The notes under the pieces: generated by a model
Told to the model about the DNA's origin: nothing
The model's input: the letters and a program-made list of their open reading frames with translations, nothing else
The model's database searches: none
Position numbers and translations under genes: made by a program
Part shown: positions 37,310 through 48,309 of the stretch, one piece after another
How positions within the stretch are numbered: position 1 is the first letter of the stretch
Layout of the letters: each line of letters begins with the position of its first letter
Source of the DNA: Synechococcus sp. MU1643
GTDB taxonomy: Bacteria > Cyanobacteriota > Cyanobacteriia > PCC-6307 > Cyanobiaceae
DNA: 64,000 nt
Reading direction: 5' to 3'
Assembly (NCBI RefSeq): GCF_020514095.1
Contig: NZ_VTKY01000002.1
Coordinates: 283,536-347,535, forward strand

Positions 37310-37355
37310 TGGCGTTTGGACCGGTCAATACAGGGTAGTGACCATAGACCCGGTC

Positions 37356-38258
37356 TTAGGCTGCCACGACCGTCTGGGTCGGCGACGGATCTGGCACCTG
37401 AAGGCTGCGGATCGGGAGTTGCGTTGCAGTGCCACTCGCGGGGATGAATTTCAGTCGCAGCGGACCGTGCAGCCAACCCTCCTGCTCCAGCTCAACCCGG
37501 CCCTGGGAGGAGAGAAACAGCAGGGCCCAGAACACCCCGACGCGGTCACAGTCCAGGTCCGCGGCGGCGGTCACCTCCCAATGCTCCACCAGTTGATCGA
37601 AGCCCACCCAGTCCAGGGCGGTCTCCCAACCGTTGAGAAACACTCCCAATGCTGCAGTTGTTTCCGGAAGCTTTTCGCGGTGGGCCAGCCCGGCTACCTG
37701 GGCGATGGCTTCACGGTTGCTGTAGCGCTTCTGCCGTTTGCGGCGGCGCGCCTCGAGTTCGTCTGATTCCAGCTGCTCGGCAATCGATTCCAGCTGTTCG
37801 ATCAGCTCCCCAAGGGTGACGGGGCGACGTAACGGCGGTGGCGCCACGGGACGCCGCTGCAGATGCCGTTCCGGCCGTCGGGGTAGATCAAAGGCCGGAT
37901 CCAGCCAACCTTGCCCATCGAAGTCGGCGTCGAAGTGATCTTCGACTTCGGGAGGTGGCGGAAGCATGCTGGTTTCGAGCATCTCCGCCTTGAGGCCCAC
38001 CAGCACGGAGGCAGCGAGGAAGGCTTCGCTGCTTTCGGCAAGGTCCCGCTCGTAGCTGCCCCCCCGTCCGGTAAGGACGGCTGCCACCTGCCCGGGAACT
38101 TCAATGCGTTGCCGGAGTTGATCCAGAAAGCCGTCGATGACGGCAATTACATCCACATCCCATGGATCGAGATCTCCCCGCTCCGCTGCGTCTTGTAGCA
38201 GCCGAATCGCAAGGCGAGCTCCAGCATCAGCGCCGTCTTTGGGGGCCACCTGGAGCAA
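37356..38258 (-). CDS. scpA: Segregation and condensation protein A
   Basis: Kleisin subunit that bridges the SMC heads in chromosome organisation. About 300 residues. The N-terminal ARLAIRLLQDAAERGDLDPWDVDVIAVIDGFLDQL is the SMC-neck binding helix; EAFLAASVLVGLKAEML follows. The C-terminal winged helix includes VGVFWALLFLSSQGRVELEQEG. A Pro/Arg-rich linker lies between. The start codon is probably TTG 38258; no ATG precedes the conserved region. Confidence 0.93.
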   Translation of the reverse strand: MLQVAPKDGADAGARLAIRLLQDAAERGDLDPWDVDVIAVIDGFLDQLRQRIEVPGQVAAVLTGRGGSYERDLAESSEAFLAASVLVGLKAEMLETSMLPPPPEVEDHFDADFDGQGWLDPAFDLPRRPERHLQRRPVAPPPLRRPVTLGELIEQLESIAEQLESDELEARRRKRQKRYSNREAIAQVAGLAHREKLPETTAALGVFLNGWETALDWVGFDQLVEHWEVTAAADLDCDRVGVFWALLFLSSQGRVELEQEGWLHGPLRLKFIPASGTATQLPIRSLQVPDPSPTQTVVAA

Positions 38259-38316
38259 GTCAATTCACCCTTTCCCGGCAAGGTATCGGCCCCAAACCGT
38301 TGTCGCCAGTGCTGCC

Positions 38317-38718
38317 TTAAGCCGCACTGCTGGCATCGGTGACCTCTGCTTCATCGCTGTCGTCGCTCTCAGCGCTGCTCGCGCTGACGGTGGTCGCGGG
38401 GAGGAGACCCAGCTGGGTTTCAACGGTGGAGCGATAGCGGTTGAGGTCGGTCTCCAGTTCCTGGATGCGCACCTGCTGTGCTTCGTATTCGTTCGCCTTG
38501 CTGAATTGTTCAACGTTGTTGAGCATGCCGGTCCAGGCGGCGAAGAACCAGGCTGAGACGGCTCCCATTCCCGCTGCCAGCAGCAGAAGACCCGCCAAGG
38601 GCAGGGTGTACTCGACCCCGGGTAACACGTGAACCGTCGTGGGATTGGTGTTCGCCAGGGTGAAGAACACCGTGATCAGGCCGAAGCTAAAGATCAGGCC
38701 GAAGTTGATCTGACGCAT
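38317..38718 (-). CDS. LapA-domain (DUF1049-like) membrane protein
   Basis: 133 residues with two N-terminal transmembrane helices (FGLIFSFGLITVFFTLANTNP and LPLAGLLLLAAGMGAVSAWFFA), then a coiled coil of about 40 residues (NEYEAQQVRIQELETDLNRYRSTVETQ) and an acidic Ser-rich tail. The pattern matches LapA/DUF1049 proteins. In enterics LapA works in LPS assembly control, but that cannot be assumed here. Confidence 0.8.
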   Translation of the reverse strand: MRQINFGLIFSFGLITVFFTLANTNPTTVHVLPGVEYTLPLAGLLLLAAGMGAVSAWFFAAWTGMLNNVEQFSKANEYEAQQVRIQELETDLNRYRSTVETQLGLLPATTVSASSAESDDSDEAEVTDASSAA

Positions 38719-38785
38719 GGCAGGGGGGCGTTCCCCTGGAACTTACGGACGGTTGGGTGGGAATGAATCGGAATCGATACGTGAT

Positions 38786-40423
38786 TTATGAAGCGCCCAC
38801 GGCAGGGGCCTGGATGACCGCAGGAACCGGAGCCTGGCCTCGAATCAAGGGGGCCGTCGGTGAGATCACCTGTTCCATGGCACCCAGGTTGCGGTTCACC
38901 AGGGCTTCAATCGAGCTGCGGTAGCTGTCGGTCATCAGCTTGGGATAAAGCCCGATTCCGATGATCGGCACCAGTAGGCAGCCGATGATGTACACCTCGC
39001 GCGGTTCTGCATCCACGAGGTTGGTGTGGGACACCAGCTCCTCCTTCTCTTTGCCGAAGAAGATTTCCCGCAGCATCGAGAGCAGGTAGATCGGTGTGAG
39101 AATCACGCCCACAGCGGCCAGCCCGCAGATCACTACGCGGAAAGGCAGGGTGTAGGCCTCATCCGTCGCGAAACCAGCGAAAACCATTAATTCACTGACG
39201 AATCCGCTCATGCCTGGCAGGGCCAGGGATGCGAGGGCACACACCGTCCAGAGCGCGAACATGATTCGCATCTTCTGGCCAATGCCCCCCATCTCATCCA
39301 GCTGAAGCGTGTGGGTGCGGTCGTAGGTGGCACCCACGAGGAAGAACAGGCTGGCCCCGATCAAGCCGTGGCTGATCATCTGCAGCATGGCGCCACTGGT
39401 GCCCAGGGCACTGAAGCTGCCCACCCCGATCAGCACGAAGCCCATGTGGCTGATCGAGCTGTAGGCGATCTTGCGCTTGAGGTTGCGCTGGGCGAAGGAG
39501 GTGAGGGCGGCGTAGATGATGTTCACCACCCCCAGCACGATCAGCAGTGGGGCGAACTGGGAGTGGGCTGCTGGCAGCAGCTCACAGTTGAAGCGCAGCA
39601 GGGCATAGCCCCCCATCTTCAGAAGGATGCCGGCCAAGAGCATGTGCACCGGTGCTGTGGCTTCGCCATGGGCGTCCGGCAGCCAGGTGTGTAGGGGCAC
39701 GATCGGCAGTTTCACGCCAAAGGCGATCAGCAGCCCGGCGTAGCAGAGCAGTTGAAAGCCCGTGCCGAAGTCTTTGGCCGCAAGAGCGGTGTACTCAAAA
39801 CTGGGGGTGCCGCCGCCGAAGAAGCCCATGGCCAGAGCGGCCAACAGAATGAACAGGGAACTGCCGGCGGTGTAGAGGATGAATTTGGTGGCGGCGTACT
39901 GGCGTTTCTTGCCGCCCCAGATGGCCAGCAGCAAATACACCGGGATCAGTTCCAGCTCCCAGGCCAAGAAGAACAGCAGCATGTCCTGCACGGCGAACAC
40001 TGCGATCTGGCCGCCATCCATGGCCAGCAGCAAGAAATAAAACAAGCGCGGCTTGAAACTGACCGGCCACGCCGCCAGGCAGGCCAGGGTTGTGATGAAG
40101 CTGGTGAGCAGAATCAGCGGCATTGAGAGCCCGTCCGCACCCACCGCCCATGTGAGCCCCAGATCGGGAAGCCAGCTCACCCGTTCGGATAGCTGCAGGC
40201 CGCTCAGGCTGGGGTCATAGCCCGTGAGGTACGCCGCAACGGTGATCAGGAAGGTGATCAGCGTCACGATCAGGGCGTACCAGCGCACCTTCTTGCCATC
40301 GCCTTCGTCAGGAACGAGGGGAACCAGCAGAGCACCCACGATCGGCACCAGGATCGATAGGCTCAGCCATGGCACTGTGGCCTGCACCGGCTCGCCAAGT
40401 CCGGCGACTGCGAATTCGAACAC
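38786..40423 (-). CDS. ndhD: NAD(P)H-quinone oxidoreductase chain 4 (NdhD)
   Basis: Antiporter-like membrane-arm subunit, 545 residues with about 14 helices. Typical segments: [90 protein letters not shown]. Its pairing with ndhF suggests the NdhD1/F1 type used in respiration and cyclic flow; the CO2-uptake D3/F3 set is not here. It lies 92 bp downstream of ndhF with a hairpin in between. Confidence 0.96.
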   Translation of the reverse strand: MFEFAVAGLGEPVQATVPWLSLSILVPIVGALLVPLVPDEGDGKKVRWYALIVTLITFLITVAAYLTGYDPSLSGLQLSERVSWLPDLGLTWAVGADGLSMPLILLTSFITTLACLAAWPVSFKPRLFYFLLLAMDGGQIAVFAVQDMLLFFLAWELELIPVYLLLAIWGGKKRQYAATKFILYTAGSSLFILLAALAMGFFGGGTPSFEYTALAAKDFGTGFQLLCYAGLLIAFGVKLPIVPLHTWLPDAHGEATAPVHMLLAGILLKMGGYALLRFNCELLPAAHSQFAPLLIVLGVVNIIYAALTSFAQRNLKRKIAYSSISHMGFVLIGVGSFSALGTSGAMLQMISHGLIGASLFFLVGATYDRTHTLQLDEMGGIGQKMRIMFALWTVCALASLALPGMSGFVSELMVFAGFATDEAYTLPFRVVICGLAAVGVILTPIYLLSMLREIFFGKEKEELVSHTNLVDAEPREVYIIGCLLVPIIGIGLYPKLMTDSYRSSIEALVNRNLGAMEQVISPTAPLIRGQAPVPAVIQAPAVGAS

Positions 40424-40470
40424 TCTGTGAATCCGACCCTTACTGGTTGGATCGTAGAAATCATGGCCGC

Positions 40471-40500
40471 TGTGTCATCACCTCGATAGGCGATGACACA
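40471..40500 (-). other. Intercistronic hairpin between ndhF and ndhD
   Basis: The arms TGTGTCATC (40471-40479) and GATGACACA (40492-40500) are perfect complements. Inside, after one A/C mismatch, CCT pairs with AGG around a CGAT loop, giving about 12 paired positions. It begins 15 bp after the ndhF stop on the transcribed strand and is 47 bp before the ndhD start. No T-tract follows. It could protect or process the ndhF mRNA, or act as a partial attenuator. Confidence 0.65.
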
Positions 40501-40515
40501 CATGGGCGATGGGAT

Positions 40516-42525
40516 CTAAGCGATTGGGCCGCCGATCACGCCGAACAGCACCACCAGGCCGATCACGCCGGCGAACACAATCAGGGCATAAAACTGGGCC
40601 CGTCCGGTCTCGAGATATTTGAGACCTTCTCCGCTGCCGAGGGTCAGTAGTCCGGTGAGATTCACCACGCCGTCCACCACTTTGGCGTCCACCTCGAGAA
40701 CCTCCCGCGCCAGTTTGCGGCTACCCCGCACAAACAGCTTGTCGTTCAGCACATCGAGATACCACTTGTTGGCGAGGAAGGCATTCACCGCCGGGAATCG
40801 GCCTGCTACAAGTTGCCCCAGATCGATCCGACGCAGGGCATAGGCCAGAACAGCCAGGGTGATGCCAGCTACGGAGATGGCCACGGAGGCACCCGCCAGG
40901 GGCAGAAACTCGCCCCAGCTGAACTGTTCGGCCATTTCGAGGGCTTCTTCGGGATTGAGAAGGCCTGCGAAGCGGCTGTTCCAAGGGGTTCCCAGCAGGC
41001 CAATCAGCACGGAAGGCACCGCCAGAACCGCCAAGGGGGCCGCCATCGGCCAGGCCGACTCATGCACGCTGCCGCCATGGGCGTGGTGCTCGGAAGGATC
41101 TTTGCCGGCTGCGGTCAGCAGCTGGGCTTGCATGGCGGTGTCATTGCCGCGGAACTCCCCTTCAAAGGTGAGGAAATAGAGGCGGAACATGTAGAAGGCC
41201 GTCATTCCCGCCGTCAGGAAGCCCACCACCCAGAGCAGCGGGTAGCTGTTGAACGCCTGACCAAGAATTTCGTCCTTGCTCCAGAAGCCAGCCAGGGGGG
41301 GAATGCCACTGATGGCGATGCAGCCTATGAAGAAGGTGATCGAGGTGACGGGCATCTGCTTGCGCAGGCCGCCCATCAGGCGCATGTCCTGGGCGAGAAC
41401 GGGCTCGTGGCCCACCACCTCCTCCATCGCGTGAATCACAGAGCCTGATCCCAGGAACAACATCGCCTTGAAGAAGGCGTGGGTCACCAGGTGGAAGATG
41501 CCGGCAACCGGGGCACCGCAACCCATAGCCAACATCATGTAGCCGAGCTGGGAGACGGTGCTGTAGGCCAGCCCCTTCTTGAGGTCCATTTGGGTTAGGG
41601 CAATGGAGGCCCCCAGGAAGCAGGTGATCGTGCCAACGACGGCGATCACGGTTTGAACGACGGGGAACTGGGCGTAGAGGGGATCGAGTCGGGCGACCAG
41701 GAACACCCCTGCGGCCACCATCGTTGCGGCGTGAATCAGAGCAGAGATCGGCGTCGGGCCCTCCATGGCATCGGGCAGCCAGACGTGGAGGGGGAATTGG
41801 GCCGACTTGGCCATCGGACCCATGAACACCAGCAAACAGAGCAGCAATGCTGCCCATGGAGCCACCGTTCCGGCGGCCAGGCCGTTCTGCAGGCCATCGG
41901 CGATTCCTTGGAAATCGAAGCTTCCGGTGGCCCAGAAGAGGCCAAGGATGCCAAGTAGCAGGCCGAAGTCACCAACCCGGTTCACCACAAAGGCCTTCTG
42001 AGCAGCGTGGGCGGCACCGTCGCGGTCGTACCAGAAGCCCACCAATAGGTAGGAGCACATGCCCACCAGTTCCCAGAAGACGTAGATCTCCAGGAGATTG
42101 GGGCTGATGATCAGTCCCAGCATGGAGCTGCTGAATAGCGCCAGGTAGGTGAAGAAGCGCACATAGCCCTTGTCGTGGGCCATGTAGCCGTGGGAATACA
42201 CCAGCACCAACAGAGCGATGGTGGTGACCAGCGCCAGCATTACCGCCCCGAGTGGATCCACCACGTAGCCCATCGGCAGAACGAAGCTGCCGGCACTGGC
42301 CCAAACGAACAGATGCTCGACCGGCGGAGCGCCGTTGAGCTGGTTGAACAGGATGCTGTAGCTGAGGAACGCAGCTGCGCCGACACAGGAGATCAACAGC
42401 AGCGCAACGGGTTTGCGCAACCGGTTGATCGTGCGGTTGAAGCTGATCAATCCCAGCCCGGTCAGCACAGCGCCGAACAGGGGCAGAACGGGAATGAGCC
42501 AGGCGAGTTCCTCGGCCGAGGGCAT
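40516..42525 (-). CDS. ndhF: NAD(P)H-quinone oxidoreductase chain 5 (NdhF)
   Basis: Largest antiporter-like subunit of NDH-1, 669 residues, about 16 helices including the long lateral helix region. Conserved stretches: LFSSSMLGLIISPNLLEIYVFWELVGMCSYLLVGFWYDR, FPLHVWLPDAMEGPTPISALIHAATMVAAGVFLVAR, KKGLAYSTVSQLGYMMLAMG. A His/Ser-rich loop (SEHHAHGGSVHES) is in the C-terminal third. It starts the ndhF-ndhD unit. Confidence 0.97.
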   Translation of the reverse strand: MPSAEELAWLIPVLPLFGAVLTGLGLISFNRTINRLRKPVALLLISCVGAAAFLSYSILFNQLNGAPPVEHLFVWASAGSFVLPMGYVVDPLGAVMLALVTTIALLVLVYSHGYMAHDKGYVRFFTYLALFSSSMLGLIISPNLLEIYVFWELVGMCSYLLVGFWYDRDGAAHAAQKAFVVNRVGDFGLLLGILGLFWATGSFDFQGIADGLQNGLAAGTVAPWAALLLCLLVFMGPMAKSAQFPLHVWLPDAMEGPTPISALIHAATMVAAGVFLVARLDPLYAQFPVVQTVIAVVGTITCFLGASIALTQMDLKKGLAYSTVSQLGYMMLAMGCGAPVAGIFHLVTHAFFKAMLFLGSGSVIHAMEEVVGHEPVLAQDMRLMGGLRKQMPVTSITFFIGCIAISGIPPLAGFWSKDEILGQAFNSYPLLWVVGFLTAGMTAFYMFRLYFLTFEGEFRGNDTAMQAQLLTAAGKDPSEHHAHGGSVHESAWPMAAPLAVLAVPSVLIGLLGTPWNSRFAGLLNPEEALEMAEQFSWGEFLPLAGASVAISVAGITLAVLAYALRRIDLGQLVAGRFPAVNAFLANKWYLDVLNDKLFVRGSRKLAREVLEVDAKVVDGVVNLTGLLTLGSGEGLKYLETGRAQFYALIVFAGVIGLVVLFGVIGGPIA

Positions 42526-42559
42526 CCGCTAAGAGCAGGTTGAAGCGAGTGTAGGCAGC

Positions 42560-43291
42560 TCAGCCCAGCAGGTTCTGGAGTGCTGAATTGCGCATCAATT
42601 CGGCAGCCGCCGGAATGAAGCGATGGGCCCACCAGAACACGCCGACGGCGATGGCGATGCCCAGTTGCGCCGGTCGGATGAATTCCTGCCACTGCAGTTG
42701 CTGACGTCCATCCAGCACCGCAGCGAAGGGCAAGATTGAGGTGCTGGCCTTGAGCTCTTCAAAGGCCTCGCCGAAGCGGGCCTTCAGGCGCCGGTCGCCA
42801 TGCCAGACGGCAAAGAGGTGATGGCCGATCAGGCCCACGCAGGTCACCAGCATGAAGCTGCTGCCGATCCAGAGGGCGTGGGTGAGGCACCAGAGAATTT
42901 GTCCGATGGCCTGGGGATGGCGGCTGATGCGGATGATCCCTGTGGCGTAAAGACGCACCTGCGGTTTCAACACCGCCGGGATCTCCAGCAGGTTGTAGGT
43001 GGCTGGATAAAGGAAGAGGAAGCTGATGGCGGTTCCGATCCAGACGAGCGGAATCACCCCAGGCACGCCCTGGAGATTCCACAGCCGAACTCCGTCGTAG
43101 CGATGGGCCAGGAACCATCCGATCACCACAACGGCAGAGGGAATGCTGGCTGCCGCGAAGATCAGACGCCAGGCCCGTGCTCCGATCACGGCTTCAGCCC
43201 GGCTGCGCAGCGCAGCCCCACCGCTGTGAATCACCGCAAACAGGATCAGCAGCACCAGCATCACGACGCTGCTGTGGTGGGTGGAGGCCAT
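42560..43291 (-). CDS. NnrU-family membrane protein, candidate 15-cis-zeta-carotene isomerase (Z-ISO-like)
   Basis: 243 residues with about six helices. The NnrU/Z-ISO hallmark is IIRISRHPQAIGQILWCLTHALWIGSS, close to the plant Z-ISO segment as I remember it. Conserved histidines (IHSGGAALR, RHPQ, THALW, GHHLFAVWHGDRRL) could ligate heme, as in Z-ISO. The gene is about 2 kb from pds and crtB, which fits a carotenoid role. NnrU denitrification functions are not expected here. Confidence 0.7.
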   Translation of the reverse strand: MASTHHSSVVMLVLLILFAVIHSGGAALRSRAEAVIGARAWRLIFAAASIPSAVVVIGWFLAHRYDGVRLWNLQGVPGVIPLVWIGTAISFLFLYPATYNLLEIPAVLKPQVRLYATGIIRISRHPQAIGQILWCLTHALWIGSSFMLVTCVGLIGHHLFAVWHGDRRLKARFGEAFEELKASTSILPFAAVLDGRQQLQWQEFIRPAQLGIAIAVGVFWWAHRFIPAAAELMRNSALQNLLG

Positions 43292-43372
43292 GGCGGCTGC
43301 GTGGGAAGGGCGTGATTCTGGCTGGCGGACGTGGCGGTCCTAAATTTCCCTTGTTCCTCCGGGTGTTCCGCG

Positions 43373-44362
43373 GTGGCCGATCTGCCGTTCACCCTCGACC
43401 AGCTGCGGATCCTTCGCGCGATTGTCAGTGAGGGCAGCTTCAAGAAAGCCGCCGACAGTCTTTACGTCACCCAGCCAGCCGTCAGCCTTCAGATCCAGAA
43501 CCTGGAGAAGCAGCTGGAGGTGTCGTTGTTTGATCGCGGTGGGCGCAAGGCTCAGCTCACCGAAGCTGGCCATCTGCTGCTGAGTTACTGCGACCGGATC
43601 CTCAGTCAGTGCCATGAAGCCTGCCGGGCCCTGGATGATCTCCACAACCTCAAAGGCGGATCCCTGATCGTGGGTGCAAGTCAGACCACCGGCACTTATT
43701 TGATGCCCCGGATGATCGGCTTGTTCCGCCAGAAATATCCGGAGGTGTCCGTGCAGCTCCAGGTCCACAGCACCCGACGCACGGGCTGGAGTGTGGCTAA
43801 CGGTCAGATCGACCTGGCGATCATCGGTGGTGAATTGCCCGCGGAACTGAATGAACTGCTGCAGGTAGTGCCCTACGCCAGTGATGAGCTGGCGTTGGTG
43901 CTGCCGGTGAAGCACCCCTTGGCCCGGCTGGCTGAGCTCACCAAGGAAGACCTGTATCGCCTGGGCTTTGTCTGCCTCGATGCGCAATCCACCACCCGGA
44001 AGATGGTCGACCAGCTTCTGGCCCGCTCCGGCCTGGATGTGCAGCGTCTGCGCATCGACATGGAGTTGAACTCGCTGGAAGCCATCAAAAATGCAGTTCA
44101 GGCGGGCCTGGGTGCCGCCTTTGTTCCCGTGGTGTCGATCGAGCGGGAGTTATCGGCCGGCACGATTCATCGCCCCCAGGTGGCGGATCTGCAGGTGCGC
44201 CGCCAGCTCAAGCTGATCACCCATCCCGCCCGCTACTGCTCCCGTGCCTCGGTGGCCTTCCGCAATGACGTTCTGCCCGTCTTCGCCAGTGCTGACAGCC
44301 CGATTCGCCAGGCAGCGAAAGTCGTTCCTGAAGCGATCGGGGAGCAACTGGTTCAGAACTGA
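43373..44362 (+). CDS. rbcR: LysR-type transcriptional regulator (RbcR-like)
   Basis: 329 residues from GTG 43373. The N-terminal HTH reads [61 protein letters not shown]; the rest is the LysR effector domain ([19 protein letters not shown]...). Cyanobacterial relatives are RbcR, CmpR and NdhR, which sense C2 metabolites and control rubisco, CCM or ndh genes. Its location beside ndhF-ndhD favours a carbon or NDH target. Identity among these paralogues is not proven. Tail overlaps the next gene by 10 bp. Confidence 0.85.
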   Translation: MADLPFTLDQLRILRAIVSEGSFKKAADSLYVTQPAVSLQIQNLEKQLEVSLFDRGGRKAQLTEAGHLLLSYCDRILSQCHEACRALDDLHNLKGGSLIVGASQTTGTYLMPRMIGLFRQKYPEVSVQLQVHSTRRTGWSVANGQIDLAIIGGELPAELNELLQVVPYASDELALVLPVKHPLARLAELTKEDLYRLGFVCLDAQSTTRKMVDQLLARSGLDVQRLRIDMELNSLEAIKNAVQAGLGAAFVPVVSIERELSAGTIHRPQVADLQVRRQLKLITHPARYCSRASVAFRNDVLPVFASADSPIRQAAKVVPEAIGEQLVQN

Positions 44363-44988
44363 TCGGCCTCTGGTGTTACCCCCACAGCGTCGTCTGCCAC
44401 GCCTCGGGTCAGGAATTTGTTCTCACTGATATCGGTTTGGTAAACGCATCGCACCACGGGCTTGTCCCGTACGGAGCCGATGTAGGCAAAGGTGTTCATC
44501 CGCTGTTTGCACTCACGCTCCTGCACGGCGGTGATGGCCCCCTCCTTGCGCAGCACTGACCAGTTTTCTCGACGGATCACACAACCCGGTTGCAATGTTG
44601 GCTGGGTCACAAAGCTGCTGGAGGGGTTGAGCGTCGTGTACATCTCGATGTCCATGACGAAGGCGCTCGCACCCCACTGCCGGCAGAACTCCGGGTCGGG
44701 CACGGCCATGTCCAGCTGCTGGGAGCTGGCGATGTTCCCCTGGTCGCCCTGGGTGGTGCTGGTGACAGCGCTGCCGATGCCGATCCCCACCACGAGCACC
44801 CCTGCCAAGACGGCCACGGTGAGGGTGCTGAATTGAAAGGGGCCCTGGCCCCCTCCGCCACCTGAGGGGGGGGCGGGAGGACGGCCGTATCCGCCACGGG
44901 GCTGAGCGTCATAGCGATCACGCTCACCGCGGTCGTATCGGCCATCCCGCGGTCGGCGGCCGCCGCGGTCGTAGCGCGAGCCGGTCAC
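44353..44988 (-). CDS. DUF3172-type membrane-anchored protein
   Basis: 211 residues. The first 45 are rich in Arg, Gly, Tyr and Asp ([21 protein letters not shown]), then Pro/Gly. One transmembrane segment follows ([20 protein letters not shown]), then a soluble domain with [30 protein letters not shown] and [16 protein letters not shown]. It matches the cyanobacterial DUF3172 pattern. Function unknown. It overlaps ndhM by ATGA and is probably cotranscribed with it. Confidence 0.78.
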   Translation of the reverse strand: MTGSRYDRGGRRPRDGRYDRGERDRYDAQPRGGYGRPPAPPSGGGGGQGPFQFSTLTVAVLAGVLVVGIGIGSAVTSTTQGDQGNIASSQQLDMAVPDPEFCRQWGASAFVMDIEMYTTLNPSSSFVTQPTLQPGCVIRRENWSVLRKEGAITAVQERECKQRMNTFAYIGSVRDKPVVRCVYQTDISENKFLTRGVADDAVGVTPEADQF

Positions 44989-45332
44989 AACAGTTCAGGG
45001 GTGCGGGGTAGGCCCATGGAGAAGTTCTGCACACGGCCATCCGGGTTGTAGCTGAGTTCTCCGGCTTGGAGCAGTTGCCGGATGAATCCTTCCAGGTCCG
45101 TACCAATACGGCGCAGGGTGTAGTCACTCAGTTCCCCGCCGGCCGCGGCATCCACCAGTTCCTTGAAGCGTCCCTGCACCTTGGCGAGGCTGGCGGCATC
45201 CCACAGAAATTCGTTGTCGGGATCAAGATCCAAGGTCAGCTGGTCATCCGAAGGAACCAGATCTTCGTCCTGAAGCGCTGCTGTGAACAGGCGCACGTGG
45301 CGGGTGGTGCACTTGAGGAGGGTGTCAGCCAA
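44985..45332 (-). CDS. ndhM: NAD(P)H-quinone oxidoreductase subunit M
   Basis: Cyanobacteria- and plant-specific NDH-1 subunit, about 115 residues. The opening [16 protein letters not shown] and the [13 protein letters not shown] segment are characteristic. I chose TTG 45332 (ADTLLKCTT); upstream in-frame codons lack family similarity, and no ATG is available. It is divergent from pds, with a promoter-bearing gap of 88 bp. Confidence 0.93.
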   Translation of the reverse strand: MADTLLKCTTRHVRLFTAALQDEDLVPSDDQLTLDLDPDNEFLWDAASLAKVQGRFKELVDAAAGGELSDYTLRRIGTDLEGFIRQLLQAGELSYNPDGRVQNFSMGLPRTPELL

Positions 45333-45393
45333 GACGCGCCCACGGGAAAGCTGACACGACTTTAAGAAGCGAACGGGGGGCAAGCCCTTTTAA

Positions 45394-46839
<1,446 letters not shown>

Positions 46840-46842
46840 GCC

Positions 46843-47751
46843 ATGCCCCTCGCCTCCCCGGATCTCGACGCAGCCTTCGAGGCCTGCCGTCGGGAGACCG
46901 CCGAGTGGGCCAAGACGTTCTATATCGGCACGTTGCTTCTGCCTCCAGAGAAACGGCGTGCCATCTGGGCGATCTATGTCTGGTGCCGGCGCACGGATGA
47001 GTTGATGGACAGCCCGGAGGCCCAGGCGCGTCCGGTGGAAGAGCTTGCCGAGCGGCTGGATCGCTGGGAAGAGAAGACCCGAGCCCTGTTCGCTGGCCGG
47101 ATGGAGGACGACTTGGATGCGGTGATGGTGGACACCCTGGAGCGTTTCCCCCAGGGCATCCAGCCCTATCTCGACATGATTGAGGGGCAGCGGATGGACC
47201 TCACCTGGACCCGCTACCCCCGCTTCGAAGACCTCAAGCTCTACTGCTATCGCGTTGCAGGCACTGTTGGCCTGATGACCCAGGGGGTGATGGGTGTCGA
47301 TCAGGCCTACACCTCAGCCCCCTGGAGCGACTGTCCCGACACCTCTGATGCTGCCGTCGCCCTTGGGATTGCCAACCAGCTCACCAACATCCTCCGGGAT
47401 GTGGGGGAAGACCGGGGCCGTGGTCGCATCTATTTGCCGCAGGAAGATCTCGAGCGTTTCGGTTATTCCGAGGAGGAGCTGATGGCTGGAACCCTCAACA
47501 ACTCCTGGCGTGCGTTGATGCGATTCCAGCTGGAGCGGGCTCGCGATTGGTTCGCTCGCTCCGAAGCAGGAGTGCGTTGGCTGTCCGCTGATGCGCGCTG
47601 GCCGGTGTGGACGTCCTTGCGGCTGTACCGGGGCATCCTGGATGAAATTGAGCGCGTCGATTACGACGTGTTCAATCACCGTGCCTACGTGGCCAAGGTC
47701 AACAAGCTGCTTGATCTGCCCCGTTCGTTCCTGTTGGCTCAGTCACGCTAA
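46843..47751 (+). CDS. crtB: Phytoene synthase
   Basis: Condenses two GGPP into phytoene. 302 residues with both Asp-rich sites: RRTDELMDSPEA and NILRDVGEDRGRGRIYLP. YCYRVAGTVGLM is conserved, as in other squalene/phytoene synthases. It follows pds directly. Its TAA stop overlaps the A-tract of a bidirectional hairpin terminator. Confidence 0.98.
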   Translation: MPLASPDLDAAFEACRRETAEWAKTFYIGTLLLPPEKRRAIWAIYVWCRRTDELMDSPEAQARPVEELAERLDRWEEKTRALFAGRMEDDLDAVMVDTLERFPQGIQPYLDMIEGQRMDLTWTRYPRFEDLKLYCYRVAGTVGLMTQGVMGVDQAYTSAPWSDCPDTSDAAVALGIANQLTNILRDVGEDRGRGRIYLPQEDLERFGYSEEELMAGTLNNSWRALMRFQLERARDWFARSEAGVRWLSADARWPVWTSLRLYRGILDEIERVDYDVFNHRAYVAKVNKLLDLPRSFLLAQSR

Positions 47752-47781
47752 AAACCCCTACTGGTATGACCGGCAGGGGTT
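47750..47781 (-). terminator. Intrinsic terminator of the RRM gene, shared hairpin with crtB end
   Basis: The arms AACCCCT (47753-47759) and AGGGGTT (47775-47781) enclose an inner CTGGT/ACCGG pairing and a three-base loop. On the minus strand the stem is followed by five T. On the plus strand the T-tract is poor, so it should terminate the RRM transcript well and crtB only partly. Confidence 0.85.
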
Positions 47782-47816
47782 GATCAGCTGTTTCCTTCAA
47801 TCAGATCAGCGACGGA

Positions 47817-48248
47817 TCAGACCGCCGTTTTCTGGTTGCCCAGGAGATCCTTGAGCTTGGAGAGTTCGCCAGCCCAGCGGGGGTCCGGAGCGCCCTCGCT
47901 CTTCGCATCGCTGTGAACAACCTTGTTCACGGCCTTGCGAGCCACTTGAGGCTGGCCGGCTGCATTGGGGGCTCCGCGACGGTTGCCACCAGCATTGTTG
48001 TCGCGACGTTCGGAGCGCTCGACCCGCAGAGCGCTGCCACCGAACTCCTTGCCGTTCAGCGCTTCGATCACGGCATCGGCCAGTTTCGGATCGTCCACGT
48101 TGGCGAAGCCAAATCCGCGACATGCACCGGTTTCACGGTCGAGAACTGTCTTGAACCGGATCCCTTCTCCCACCGACTTGAGCAGAGCCACCAGCTCCTG
48201 TTCTTCAAAGGTCTGCGGCAGGTTGCCGATGTACAGGCGGATGCTCAT
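47817..48248 (-). CDS. RRM-type RNA-binding protein (Rbp)
   Basis: 143 residues. One RRM with RNP2 LYIGNL (residues 5-10) and RNP1 RGFGFANV (about 44-51). The C-terminal tail is rich in Gly, Arg, Asn and Ala. Cyanobacterial Rbp proteins are often cold induced and bind mRNA, including photosystem messages at the thylakoid. The gene stands alone with its own terminator. Confidence 0.94.
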   Translation of the reverse strand: MSIRLYIGNLPQTFEEQELVALLKSVGEGIRFKTVLDRETGACRGFGFANVDDPKLADAVIEALNGKEFGGSALRVERSERRDNNAGGNRRGAPNAAGQPQVARKAVNKVVHSDAKSEGAPDPRWAGELSKLKDLLGNQKTAV

Positions 48249-48309
48249 GAAGGAAAGAAAATGCGATCTGTCGGTGTCTGACCGTCATCATTGACACCTG
48301 CAAAGTTAA

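Noticed and set aside
42560..43291. NnrU function in nitric oxide or nitrite reduction
   Set aside because: No denitrification genes are near, and the sequence and neighbourhood favour the Z-ISO side of the family.
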